Shown here piece by piece: positions 22,970 through 33,309 of a stretch of 64,000 nucleotides of DNA. Numbering within the stretch: position 1 is the stretch's first letter; the number at the start of each line of letters is the position of its first letter. A model generated the notes under the pieces. It made no database searches, was not told the origin of the DNA, and saw only the letters and a list, made by a program, of their open reading frames with translations. The stretch lies in NCBI GenBank assembly GCA_019095985.1, contig CM032661.1, positions 7,862,219-7,926,218 of the forward strand. Direction: 5' to 3'. Made by a program: the position numbers and the translations under genes. This DNA is from Streblospio benedicti (lineage: Eukaryota; Annelida; Polychaeta; Spionida; Spionidae).

Positions 22970-23660
22970 GTTGATACTTGAAATTGTAATATCAGCAATG
23001 ATTAACTTGAAGATTTTCCAGCAATGACCACAATAAATTCTGATTTTTTGTGATGATGATTGAAATTGATAACCACTTACATTGTAGTCGTGTTGAAATT
23101 CCCAAAGCCTCATTGCATTATAATATTAAGTACACCTACCACTATATAGTTCAATTTAACAAATGACTGCCCAATCAATTCGCTGTCCCATCTGAAAACA
23201 AGCCTTCGCATGACATACAGAGACAGATATCATTGCGCAGTCACTGCTTTGTTTGCAATCAACATTTAGACTTTTGATCCCTGGATAAACTCTACACTAA
23301 CATAATGCATCTTGTAGACGTCCGGATTTGAAGGTCATGTCAAGCTGGTTACGTTCACGGGGACAGTCCTTGTGTGCCTTTCCATAACGTAAACAGCAAA
23401 AGATTATCAACTTGATGTCCATCATGCTATCCTCATGTATTTCCTGGCTTATTATGATTCTATTTACACGTAATTGAAAATAACCCCTCATTTGAAGACT
23501 CCTAATATAATGACAATAAACGTATCAGGAAATGTTAGACCCAGCCACATTACATAAGCTGTCCATTTGTCTGATCAAACAGAGCAAAGCAGAGCAAATA
23601 TATATTATGTTATATCTAATCCCCGGGATGTAAACATATTGTATGTATATTATGTGTAAA
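22970..23660. other. No gene seen
   Basis: A+T-rich DNA without recognisable exons or repeat ends. Confidence 0.4.
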
Positions 23661-23664
23661 CTAA

Positions 23665-24050
23665 GGGACCATTCAGTATTTATGACAGGGTGGGGTAGGA
23701 GGATTTTCCAAAAATGCTGTGAAAAAATTAATAGCCCTCCTCAAATCTCTGTGAAAAAATTGGTAACCCCCTCGATTTCATGTGATAAAAATTGATAACC
23801 CCCCAACAGTTACGGCAATCATTGTCAGTTAACCCTTATCCTATTTGATGGATATCCATAATACAAAAACAGTAAATTTTAGTACATAATTTATAAAATA
23901 GTGATAAATTTTCTGTGAAATATTTGACAGCCCCCCTCAAAAGTGTGAGACAAAATTGATACCCCCCCCCCCTCCAAACATTGTGACAAAAGTTCATGGC
24001 CCGCCCTAAAATCCTCCTACCCCACCCTGTCATAAATACTGATTGGTTCC
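23665..24050. mobile_element. 386-bp PIF/Harbinger-like MITE
   Basis: Terminal inverted repeats of about 43 bp start GGGACCATTCAGTATTTATG on the left and GGAACCAATCAGTATTTATG on the right (minus strand), flanked by TAA on both sides (23662-23664 and 24051-24053). A GG(G)-starting terminus with a 3-bp TAA duplication suits PIF/Harbinger. The interior is built of inverted sets of ~30-bp units of the kind TGTGAAAAAATTGGTAACCC. No transposase; non-autonomous. Confidence 0.8.
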
Positions 24051-24059
24051 TAATATACT

Positions 24060-25095
24060 AAAATTACCACAGACTCTGATCAGGACTCGGGCCATTTAAC
24101 GATTTAGAAGGTTACATTGTGAATTATGCTCTTCGTCATGTGTGTTACAAAAGCTGATGACGCACGATAACATTATGTTTAAACCATCGTAGAACAATTA
24201 TTAATGAACCCACAATAGTGGTTGATGTGTCACAATGAAGCTACTTACGTATATCTTCGTATCACAGACACAAATTGTATGATTCATTAAAATGATATTA
24301 TTATGGTGCATCTTGGTATGATTTAACGTATTCACTCCTATTATTTGTTATAGATTATATTTAGATTATGGACAGATGTCTAAAAAGCCGTATTGATATG
24401 GTTAATACACACCCATCTCGAAGGTGGTGATAATATGCGACTTGAATATTAGATCTAAGTAGAACTTTTTTTGTTTACACTTTGGCACCNNNNNNNNNNN
24501 NNNNNNNNNNNNNNNNNNNNNNNNNNNNNNNNNNNNNNNNNNNNNNNNNNNNNNNNNNNNNNNNNNNNNNNNNNNNNNNNNNNNNNNNNGTCTTTGTGTC
24601 TTTAGAGCCTCACGGAACTCGACACTGGCAAGCGTGCTAATGCAATAACAGGTGTTCCTCAACCTATTCTATGTAATGCTCAACTGTGTGTAAGGTGATG
24701 TTCGTCTGTAGTAGTCCACTTATCCTTTTCCGTACAGTTTTGATATATGTATGATGCACACATATTCGTGTTTCCGTTGACTACATAATTGGTACTAAAC
24801 TGTTCACCTCATTACATTTGTGCCCCCACTAATGACCCTACGAGCACATATAACAATCAAAGTTATAAGTTATAATTTTTATAGTTTAAATAGGAGGATA
24901 TAAGTTCACATTATAAGTGTTGAGCAACCTCTGTTTTTGTCGCATTGGTGACGTGATCAGGAAATCATCATGTTGTGTAAATATTTGCTTAATATCCTGT
25001 TTAGAACCATAAAATGCTATTTTTATCTATCAAATCCAGGAACTGCCATCAGAATATAAAAATAATCACATAAAACAACAATATATGATAAAATA
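24060..25095. other. A+T-rich DNA, no gene seen
   Basis: No assignable features besides the assembly gap at 24490-24589. Confidence 0.4.
24490..24589. other. Assembly gap of 100 Ns
   Basis: Exactly 100 Ns. Unlike the gap at 14211, the two flanks share no visible overlap. Confidence 0.98.
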
Positions 25096-25100
25096 CTTAC

Positions 25101-25131
25101 ATAACTGTGTCCCAGCAGGAGAAATGTCAAT
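25101..25131 (-). other. Candidate 31-nt microexon
   Basis: On the minus strand a pyrimidine-rich tract ending CTTGTCTATTTTCAG abuts a 31-nt segment that begins ATTGACATTTCTCC and ends ACACAGTTAT. It is followed immediately by GTAAGTATT, a near-perfect donor. Two frames are open: one encodes IDISPAGTQL, the other LTFLLLGHSY. Neither is recognisable. Both splice signals are strong, but such pairs also arise by chance in a window this long. Confidence 0.3.
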
Positions 25132-25539
25132 CTGAAAATAGACAAGAGTGATGTAAAAATAGAGGTGACACTGTGCGCTGTCCACAGAATTGATTAATCT
25201 GACACATTCCACTGGGACAATCTTAATTATAAACTGCGTATACAGGTAGCAGGATGGCAAACATGGGAGGCAACGTATGTTGGGCGAGGGTTCACACAAG
25301 CCCCATAGGTGGCCAGCTATTCTAATTCGGTCCTCCCATGGCCAGAACACTTAGACACTTTTGCATGGTGTCTGAAGCAATTTAGCAAGTTAGAAAATAA
25401 AAAATAAATATATTTCATTCATGGTTTTGGCTTAAAATTTGCCCCTCGAAGATCACATGCTTTTAAGGGATGATGTACCTTTTGTCACGCTTCTCAAAAA
25501 TAGAATGATGTTATCTTTTTTCTCTTTTTTCCCACGCCC

Positions 25540-25555
25540 GCCCCCCCCCCCCCCA
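25540..25555 (+). repeat. Poly-C run
   Basis: A C-rich run inside CGCCCGCCCCCCCCCCCCCC, followed by an A-rich stretch. Simple sequence only. Confidence 0.9.
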
Positions 25556-25946
25556 CCATAAAAAAACAACAAAACAAAACAAACTTTGCATACATGTTTT
25601 AATGTATAAATATGACACTTACATAAAACTTACATAATAAAAATAATGAAACATCCAGCAATCACAATTGATAGATGTGTGGTGGAAAATTGTATATTTT
25701 GTCTTATATGTCCATCTCTAAAGCCAAATAGATGAATCCTGATATGAGCATTTTCAGCATACCCAAAAATGTTCTAGGAGTCCAAAAAGTGGAATATCGG
25801 AAACTTAAACTGAATCCCCCCTCTTCCCCGCACCCCACCTAAGTGGAATACGGTTCCACTTCTGCAGAGCGTGACAAAGTGTACATCCTTGCACACCACG
25901 TACAGATCGCCCCCTCCAGCTGCTGTGTGATCTCTGCTTGTTCCAG

Positions 25947-26174
25947 GCACTCAAAAAAATACACCACAAAAATGTGCCGTTTGATGTGTACATCACTGCA
26001 GCTGAACACAGCGCCCCGGGGAGGCTAAGCCGCAATCACAGTGATGATGAGGAGACCGCGGCTTGCAGTGAGCTGATGGGACTTCTGTACTCGTGTGAAG
26101 TGTGCGGCCCTGTCCCTGTGCGTCCTTGTTACTGCGGACGTTTCCAGTACAAAGACTATATACGTGTAGCGTAA
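25947..26174 (+). CDS. Possible coding exon, Cys-rich C-terminus, unknown
   Basis: An acceptor-like TCTCTGCTTGTTCCAG ends at 25946. One frame then stays open for about 75 codons to a TAA at 26172-26174. It reads through KNVPFDVYITAAEHSAPG, an acidic SRNHSDDEETAA stretch and CEVCGPVPVRPCYCGR, whose four cysteines form two CxxC/CxC-like pairs that could bind metal. Hydrophobicity and codon mix look protein-like, but I do not recognise the family and no AATAAA lies nearby. Other frames are also open over part of the stretch, so base composition could explain it. Confidence 0.22.
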   Translation, partial: ALKKIHHKNVPFDVYITAAEHSAPGRLSRNHSDDEETAACSELMGLLYSCEVCGPVPVRPCYCGRFQYKDYIRVA

Positions 26175-26179
26175 CTATA

Positions 26180-27060
26180 CAAGCGTGTGTAATACCCAGT
26201 TCACACCGACGGCGAATCCCACGCTCTAAATCTGCAAGCAAAATACCGTCATTTTTGTTTGCCTGAAAAGGGATGGTATGCTCTGATGTGAATCGGTTGC
26301 CACTTTGGCGTATGAGTTATGATTACACTTTGATGTGATTATGGCAGTGTAAATCGGGCTTTGTCACGATCACCATTCTTTGTTGTGCATTGCTCTGCTC
26401 TGCTAAGCTCTGTTATGCATCGGAAAATATCAAGATGTCTGCTTTCATGCCGCTTTTTGACCCACAGCCTATTTTTGACTATAGATCCCCGCTTTGAACC
26501 AAGCTCTGTTAACATTTCCTACACTTTGAGTCAAACTTTGTTGAGTTCTGTTACGTTTTGTTAATCTCTTATCGGCACTTTCATCAATTCGTGACAGAGC
26601 TTCCAAAAAATTTCAACAGTTAAGATTGTTTTGGCGCCCCTGCCGAATGTCCCCTTATACTCTTTCCAAAGATCTTTTGATGTAATGCGCTATGCTACCG
26701 CTAAAAGCGCCATCAATGTGAACGTGGTATAAAGCAAGTCACCTCACTAATGGCAATGCCTCGAAATTAGGGACACTGTTTCATTCATTTACATTCCATT
26801 TGCTATATGTTGCTGCAAAGTACATCGTATCGCTGACAGAGACATCTCATAATCATACACACAGTCATCATCTTAATCACATTGTGTAACTAGAAATCCA
26901 TCATTTAGGAGGACACCTCTGATTCTCGCTGCCACCACTTGAGAGGTTGTTTTCTTACTCTATGATTTACTTGCCACCCTCAAGCCCCATATTATTATCT
27001 GCAGTGAAAGATTGCTATTCAACTGCATTACGTTTATTACGTACATTATGTAACGCTGCA
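26180..27060. other. No gene seen; degenerate GCTCTGTTA phrases
   Basis: Around 26390-26570 CTCTGCTAAGCTCTGTTATG and similar GCTCTGTTA or TTCTGTTACG phrases recur loosely, like an old simple repeat. Nothing else was recognised. Confidence 0.35.
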
Positions 27061-27929
27061 GCCTGGAGGGGGTGTTGGGGTGTGCGGAGTTAAGCCTCTT
27101 GAAGCCATTGTGATGCTTGAAAGGAGAGAGCAAAGACCTTCTCACCCAGACACCTCGTTACATTATTGCATTATACAATGCCGCGGCCTAGAGCTGGCTA
27201 TTGACAGGCGACGCTTTCACAAGACGCGACGTCTCGGGGAGACACGTGCGACGTTCTTACGTCAAACGTTTCACTCAGTGCACATGTACTGTCAACTGGC
27301 CATAAGTCTTTCAAAAGACCTTATATCTAATAGCTATTATTTCTATTATTACAAACTTTTAAGACAGCTCGTGTCAAACATATATCAAGTGCAAAGTTGA
27401 GGAGCAAGTACAATTCTGACAGCCTAATAGATGATAAGGTCTTTTACAAAATCCTAGGGATTCCTCTGATATTAAATATACAGCCTCGAACATCCTGGCC
27501 TGTTATAGGTATTAAAACCAGGGTGTTCAGCTGTAGAAGCAGCAGCATGAATGGGTGAATTACCAGGTAAGGGTTAGCCAAGATATGAAGTGTGTCATTT
27601 TGAAAAAAAGCTTCTCCATTACAAATAAACAGTATCACACGCTTAAACGAGGAAATACCCAGCTACAGCTGCTCTGAAAATAGATTGCTGTCCTAAAAAT
27701 TGAAGCCATGTGCTTTTAGTTAATGACGTCACGTTTGCAAAACACTTAGCAAGATTCGCATCATAGAGAAGCTTTTAGAATAGGCCTTCATGTCTTGTGA
27801 TAGGCTAACTGGTCCATTGTGATGGGTTCACTGTACAAGGCATCACTCTATAAACTCTCCTGGTGGTGGGACGCGGGCTTTACGCGGGCTGATGGGGCCA
27901 TCAGAGTGATCCATGCCGGGGTTTAAGTC

Positions 27930-28055
27930 TGTTGTCTGGCGGCGTGTACACTAAATTGAGGGCATTAATTGTGGCGGCGCAAAGACACACAGGATTAATG
28001 CGGAGACAGCGGGAGATTACCGTATGTCTGTGGAGGATTAGGAGTTGGGAGTTAC
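27930..28055. promoter_or_regulatory. GC-rich patch with GGATTA and TAAT sites
   Basis: GGATTA at 27992-27997 and 28035-28040, plus GCATTAATTG and GGGAGATTACCG, lie in a CpG-rich stretch with CTGGCGGCGTG and GTGGCGGCGC. This resembles the island at 5795. It is a candidate homeodomain-bound element by motif only. Confidence 0.3.
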
Positions 28056-28327
28056 AGATGTGTGTACAAGGTTTTCAATGGGTATTGATGCTGTGGGGCA
28101 TGTGAGATAGAACTCTGAAGACTGTTGATCAGTTTTTCTTCTTCTTCTTGGGAGCATGTATTATTCGATTTAATTCTACTGTCACTGTTCTGTCAAACGT
28201 ATCAGGAAATGTGAGTGTGCGATTTGTCAACCTCTAAGCTGGAATCACATAACGTCCTATTTCTCCCAGACAGACTGGAGGTTGGCGATTTGTGCGACTT
28301 TACCAAATCCCCACGCAGAGACGGAGT

Positions 28328-28372
28328 TACGTCTTACGTCTTATTTCTTGCGTCTTACGTCTTACGGCGGCC
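28328..28372 (+). repeat. TTACGTC short tandem array
   Basis: Four TTACGTC or TTGCGTC-type units lie within 45 bp (TTACGTCTTACGTC, then TTGCGTCTTACGTC). The wording is part of the ACGT theme seen throughout the window. Confidence 0.6.
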
Positions 28373-28704
28373 GTCCGTATTGTTTGCCGGTCAGATGTAC
28401 ATGTGGATTACACTGTCTGGGTGAAAGACGGCCACTGTCAGTGTCAATACGGCAGCATTAGATTGGGCCTGAAGAGCAGACATTGTAATTGTAATTGAGA
28501 CGGTTGTTTGCATTTGTTAGTGTGTGTCAGCAGTAAGTTGGGTAGATACATTGTGTGCCCTCAAATAGAACTCGCGCCACATCACACATACATTTGGACA
28601 AGGAAGATGTATTGAGAAACAACAGCAATATTTATTAATTCAATTTTTAAAGGCCATTATATCTAGATCTGGAGATTCTGCGGGTCACTTAGTCGTCATT
28701 GCAG

Positions 28705-28729
28705 CAATTAGAATGGGTCTACTGCTGAG
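28705..28729 (+). other. Weak candidate 25-nt microexon
   Basis: TCGTCATTGCAG precedes a 25-nt segment ending CTACTGCTGAG, followed by the strong donor GTAAGTACC. The upstream pyrimidine tract is poor, so only the donor is persuasive. Confidence 0.1.
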
Positions 28730-28949
28730 GTAAGTACCAGACTACAGTGATGTGACCACGTAGCCGTTAATTGTGTTGCATTGCAAAGCTTTCTGGCAAA
28801 AAATTGCATATATGTAAATGTGGTCTAAAATCTAGTCCCAAACCTTGGCCGCGATATGTGACTGCACTGTGACAAGATGCTACTGCAAATGGTACTGTGA
28901 CACGGGAGGCTCAACTCTTCAAACTCATGATTCAGACCACACATATGTC

Positions 28950-29351
<402 letters not shown>

Positions 29352-29359
29352 ACACACTC

Positions 29360-30220
29360 AGGCCACGTGAATATTGCTAATAGTAATAAGAAGCAAGTTG
29401 AGAAGCAGTAAGTCTTTGTGTGTGGACATTAATACAGCGTGTGTGTTGTTCCTCTATGACCCATAAACTCCATTACCTGTGATTATTGCTGAGTATAAAG
29501 TAAGCTTTCCGCTCTACTATAGCTGTGTTTGATATTTGATACATGTTTTTGGATATATCATATTGTACGTGTATATATTGACGTGTGCAGTTGTTTTCCC
29601 CGGTTATCACATGGGCGTCCTTATATCTCCGCCGATACCTTGTTTGCCCCAGAGATCAGCCCCAGCTGACGGGGTGTGAGCGATGGTCCGTGCCGAGACT
29701 GCTGATGCCGGCGTCCCCTGGTGATAAACACACCACCGTGGGCGTCTAGAGGACATAATACGGCGGGCTCTGGCCTCTTTGTATGCACCCCGGGTCATTG
29801 GTACGACACTAGGTTGCAGCATGTGTATTATTGAACACGGAGTCTGTGTTTGTGACACAAGAACACATCTGTCCACCTGCCTGTGTAGAACCTCAAATGA
29901 AGAGACCGGCTTTATAATTTTATATTTCAAATTCATTTATTGTCAAGCCATGACAACAAGAACATACAAATTCAATGAATTATTAATTTATAATGGCCAC
30001 GACTGTTCGCGGTCGCAATCCTTCAGAATGAGACCACAATCAACCTCAATAAAACACCGACTCTTCAATGAGAGAGTCAAATCAATAAAGGCATTCCACA
30101 TATCCTTATCAAGATCTCTACAGATGGAGCAGCCTTGAAAGCAAGTTCACATTCATTAGGATATCACTGCTGTGAGAACGAAGAGAAATATTGGCCTCTT
30201 TCTCCTTGACTGACCCGCAC
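29360..30220. other. No gene seen
   Basis: Mixed composition. The stretch 29915-30140, containing TTCATTTATTGTCAAGCCAT, resembles generic non-LTR retroelement ends, but I could not place it in a family. Confidence 0.3.
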
Positions 30221-30333
30221 CCTGCCCCCCCCCCGCCACCACCCCCCTCCATCTGATCAAAGCCGCCGCCGCCGCCGAATCAATCCGCCGGACGCCGTGA
30301 AATGGAAATGTCACTGGCGGCGGCGGTGAAATA

Positions 30334-30700
30334 GGAGAGGTCGGCGACTGGGGGGGGGGGTGGACGTGGGGGGTGGTGCTGGCTCGCAGAGGCACGAACC
30401 TCACGAGTATCGCAACCCGAGGACTGTCCTCCCCGTAGAGATGATGGACAGATAACTTATTTGGAGAAGTCGGCGAATAGGGCAGGGGGGGGGGGGGTTG
30501 GACGGGGGGGGAGGGGGGGAGGGGGTGTTGGCTCGCAACATCTTGCCACAGTAAGGTAGCATCTATGGAATGTTATAGATAGATATGTGGTCTAATGACC
30601 ACCTTCTCAGGGGAAGGGACGAACCTCGCGAGTATCACAACTCGAGGCTTGTCATCGAGCTATCCTCGTAGAGATGATCGACAGATAACTTAATTGGAGG
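30334..30700 (+). repeat. Tandem duplication with G runs and a 75-bp insertion
   Basis: Copy 1 (30334-30465) and copy 2 (30463-30700) share GGAGARGTCGGCGA, a G-rich run, GGCTCGCA, CGAACCTC, GTAGAGATGATSGACAGATAACTTA and TTGGAG. Copy 2 contains about 75 additional bases (near 30539-30612). Both copies carry several runs of three or more G, so G-quadruplex folding is possible. Copy 2 ends GGAGGTTCTACTGTA, the pogo-like MITE terminus. Confidence 0.75.
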
Positions 30701-31146
30701 TTCTACTGTAAAAATGATGTGCAGAAACCAAGGGGTCGGTCTACTTTTCCATTTTGTGGCCTTCAACTTGAGAAATCGTCCCAAAGACATTTATATGGAG
30801 AATCAAATTGTGTCAAAAAGTATGTTGTCAACTTTTACTAAAAGCTGCTCTGTTTCTGGTTTCCCACCTGAGGATTCGGCCAATACGGCCTGGTGGGTGC
30901 TGTCAAATGGACGGACATCAAAATGTAGAGCGTCACATGCCTTTCCCATTCACACGGCCTTCAAAGTCCATGTGCATGGTATTTCCAATAAGTAATAAGC
31001 CTGAATAGATAAGGATGCTCATATCATCAGGCAGGATCTCTATTTTTGCAGGATCTCTATAGAAGTGATCGGATGCGCATCTACAGTGGAGGTCCTGAGG
31101 CCTCAAAGGATAACTCCGCCAAGGGAGGCTGAAATAAGGGCGTTTA

Positions 31147-31185
31147 GGGGTTGACTTTAGAGGATTCTTTCTCCGGGTCTATGAC
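31147..31185 (-). mobile_element. Fragment of the second tRNA-derived repeat
   Basis: AGAGGATTCTTTCTCCGGGT is the complement of the wording downstream of the B box at 10001. A weaker relative is at 42865-42890. Confidence 0.4.
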
Positions 31186-31500
31186 GACATGTCAATATAA
31201 CGTCCTCTAAAACTGGCAAACAGAATCCTACATACACATGCCAACTGTTTCATCAATTCACCAAAAAGCGAATCAGTTTTTTTATGTCTGTCAGGCAGCG
31301 TCATGGTCTGGTGCGCCTGCTCTGAGTGCTCGGTGAACAAACCGTGGTCCGGGGTGGGGAAAAGAATCATCTGTTTCAATACTTACACCTGGGTACGGCA
31401 ATAGCATTCTATATGTAATGTACAAACAGAAAATCCCAGCAAGATACGTGCTTGATTGGTACACTTTTATCTGGTTTAAACATTTTTCTATCTTAAAAAA

Positions 31501-31550
31501 ATGAAAAAGGATTCGGCTGGCAAAATGCGACTTGAGCCACCTCCAATACA
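31501..31550 (+). repeat. Dispersed 50-bp repeat, copy 1
   Basis: AAAAAGGATTCGGC and AAAATGCGACTTGAGCC with TCCA following recur at 40553-40602. The family was not recognised. Confidence 0.65.
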
Positions 31551-31575
31551 CTTTTATTTGTGTGCATTCAAAATA

Positions 31576-31756
31576 CAGTAGAACCTCTCTATTAGGACCA
31601 CCCTTGGGACCAGTGTTAGGTGGTCTCAATAGAGAGGTGGTCTCTATACAGAGGTTCATTTTGGTGACTTTATGAAAGTTTGGGACCGTGAAAAGGGGTC
31701 GTCTGATTATAGAGGTGGTCTCAATAGAGAGGTGGTCTTAATTGGAGGTTCTACAG
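31576..31756. mobile_element. Pogo-like MITE, complete copy
   Basis: A 181-bp element between TA dinucleotides (31574-31575 and 31757-31758). The left end is CAGTAGAACCTCTCTATTAG and the right end, on the minus strand, CTGTAGAACCTCC. Inside, GGTGGTCTCAATAGAGAGGT-type phrases repeat in both orientations. The CAGTNGAACCTC terminus with TA duplication is typical of pogo/Tigger members of Tc1/mariner. No transposase; non-autonomous. It serves as the reference for fragments elsewhere in this window. Confidence 0.8.
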
Positions 31757-31789
31757 TACTACATGTACTGTTGAGTGCAGAATATAACC

Positions 31790-31885
31790 GCAATAACGCC
31801 GCAGACAGCGCGCTGGTTTGCGGCCATGACGTCACGAGCCACGTGACCCAGAACCGACCAATCACAGCAGTCACGTGATTAGCGC
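31790..31885. promoter_or_regulatory. CpG-rich patch with CRE, E-box and CCAAT motifs
   Basis: Contains TGACGTCA (CRE), GCCACGTGACC and TCACGTGATT (E-boxes) and GACCAATCACAG (CCAAT) within 80 bp. Comparable combinations occur near 15125 and 46670, so part of this may be repeat-derived. Motif identity is standard knowledge; function is inferred. Confidence 0.3.
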
Positions 31886-32059
31886 TGATTTAATCTGCTG
31901 GGAATCAGCGACCGTGCAAAACACAGCACGTCTAGTGGTGTGTCACTGCTACTCAGCCCAAGGCAAAGCATTGTGTTTGATTTGTTTTTTTTTATATATG
32001 CATCTGTGTATCTCTATGGACAAGCTGCAGCGTTTAAAAATGAATTTATTTTCCTCATA

Positions 32060-32640
32060 ATTTGCACAACTATCAGAAGTGAGGTCTTATCGAGGTGATT
32101 CGATTTTGGGCACTTTGTTAAAACAATTGTGCCTCCCAGAAGAGCATAATAACGTCATTTTTTGGCAATAGTTCCGGCACATGTTTGGGGATGTGCTCAA
32201 TATCACTGAGACCCGGGGTGGACGTATGCCAGGCAAATGGGTCACTTTGTTGTTGTTACATTAGCAAGTACGTTTGGGCCTCCAAACCCCCCGCACATCT
32301 GCGACAATGTCCTGGCTGCTTCTCGTCACGGATATACATGGCTGATGAAGCAGTATCAATTGAAAGCTTTCAAGACAATTAGCCTTAAACTGGACAAGTG
32401 AAAGGTGAAAGTTGACAACCCAGTAGACCCTCTCACCCACTCGCTGTGGGCTCCAACTGGCCTACAACTGTGCTCTTCAAACACATGGCTGACGAACTTC
32501 TACTGGGCAGATTGAAAGCTACCAAGGTAGTCAGCCTCACACGATATATGGCACAGCTCCTTTGGTCTATCACCTCCTACGATACATCATCTGCTAGCCT
32601 CATAACGCCTATTGAATGTCCAAGGCAGGGATTGAAATAG
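32060..32640 (+). repeat. Dispersed repeat copy 2 and an internal duplication
   Basis: 32093-32135 matches the repeat at 22430 (GTGATTCGATTTTGGGCACT). Further on, ACATGGCTGATGAA with ATTGAAAGCTTTCAAG (32337-32376) recurs as ACATGGCTGACGAA with GATTGAAAGCTACCAAG (about 32481-32526). Open frames here carry a short shared MADE motif but no recognisable domain. Confidence 0.4.
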
Positions 32641-32689
32641 CACACGCCACCCAGCCGGGTTGTTGCTGTCCATGTTGTTGCTGTCAGCA

Positions 32690-32800
32690 ACACGGTTCTC
32701 CCATTAGCGCTCATTAGCCATGAGTGATCAGTGCCGCATGGCCGCACACCGCCACAGTGGCCGCTCCTGCTATAAATGGGTCACTCGGGGTGTAAATCAC
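32690..32800 (+). promoter_or_regulatory. TATA-type core promoter candidate
   Basis: TATAAATGGG begins at 32771, and an A at 32801 in CACAGTTCTG lies 30 bp downstream, the usual spacing for a TATA-driven start. Just upstream is a CpG-rich patch with CATTAGCGCTCATTAGCC and GCACACCGCCACAGTGGCCG. A consensus-like donor follows 47 bp after the predicted start. This is the best promoter arrangement on the plus strand in the window, but there is no transcript evidence. Confidence 0.35.
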
Positions 32801-32847
32801 AGTTCTGAAGGAGCGTTAGGCGCTCATCTGTTTTGGGTTGCTACACG
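32801..32847 (+). other. Candidate 47-nt non-coding first exon
   Basis: From the predicted start at 32801 the segment AGTTCTGAAGGAGCG...GCTACACG runs to a donor G|GTGAGTTAA at 32848. It contains no ATG, as suits a 5' untranslated exon. A downstream partner is unknown; the plus-strand microexon at 54987, which starts with ATG, is one speculative option. Confidence 0.28.
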
Positions 32848-33201
32848 GTGAGTTAAAAATGGGAGGTCTTCATTTTTTGTAAAATGGGTAGTCATGAAAA
32901 TGGTTTATTCCAGAATAGGGGTCTTAAATATTGGTGTTTAGAACAATACATTGAATCTATTAAGTATATGAAAGCTGAAGGCAACAACAAAATATCATCA
33001 TGCTTCAGTTTACATTGTTGCAAAAGTGTGGGTCTTTGCATTTATTAATTAATTGAGATTTGGAGAATTTAGGGGGTCTTTTGGGTTTGGCTGCAAAGAC
33101 ATAAGAGAAATATACAGTTTGATATCACTAATACATGAATACGATAACCTATATGTTTTTTGCAGCCGAACATGCAAATTGTTTTTTTTTGTGTGTTTTT
33201 T

Positions 33202-33305
33202 TACGTTTGGTGGGCGGCAGAAACTAGTAACGTCCTAACGGCGACGTAACACGTAACAATTAACTACGTAGCACGTAACCACGTAACTTCCAGCACGTTG
33301 CCTTG
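33202..33305 (+). repeat. ACGTAAC array element, copy 1
   Basis: Begins TTGGTGGGCGGCAGAAAC, then AGTAACGTCC, GCGACGTAACACGTAAC and several ACGTAAC-type units, ending CAGCACGTTGCC. The same framing words and array recur at 37122-37241, so this is a dispersed element with a variable array inside. Confidence 0.75.
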
Positions 33306-33309
33306 ATAA

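Noticed and set aside
29607-29936. A 109-codon minus-strand open frame
   Set aside because: No recognisable domain, no splice or promoter signal at either end, and unremarkable codon content.
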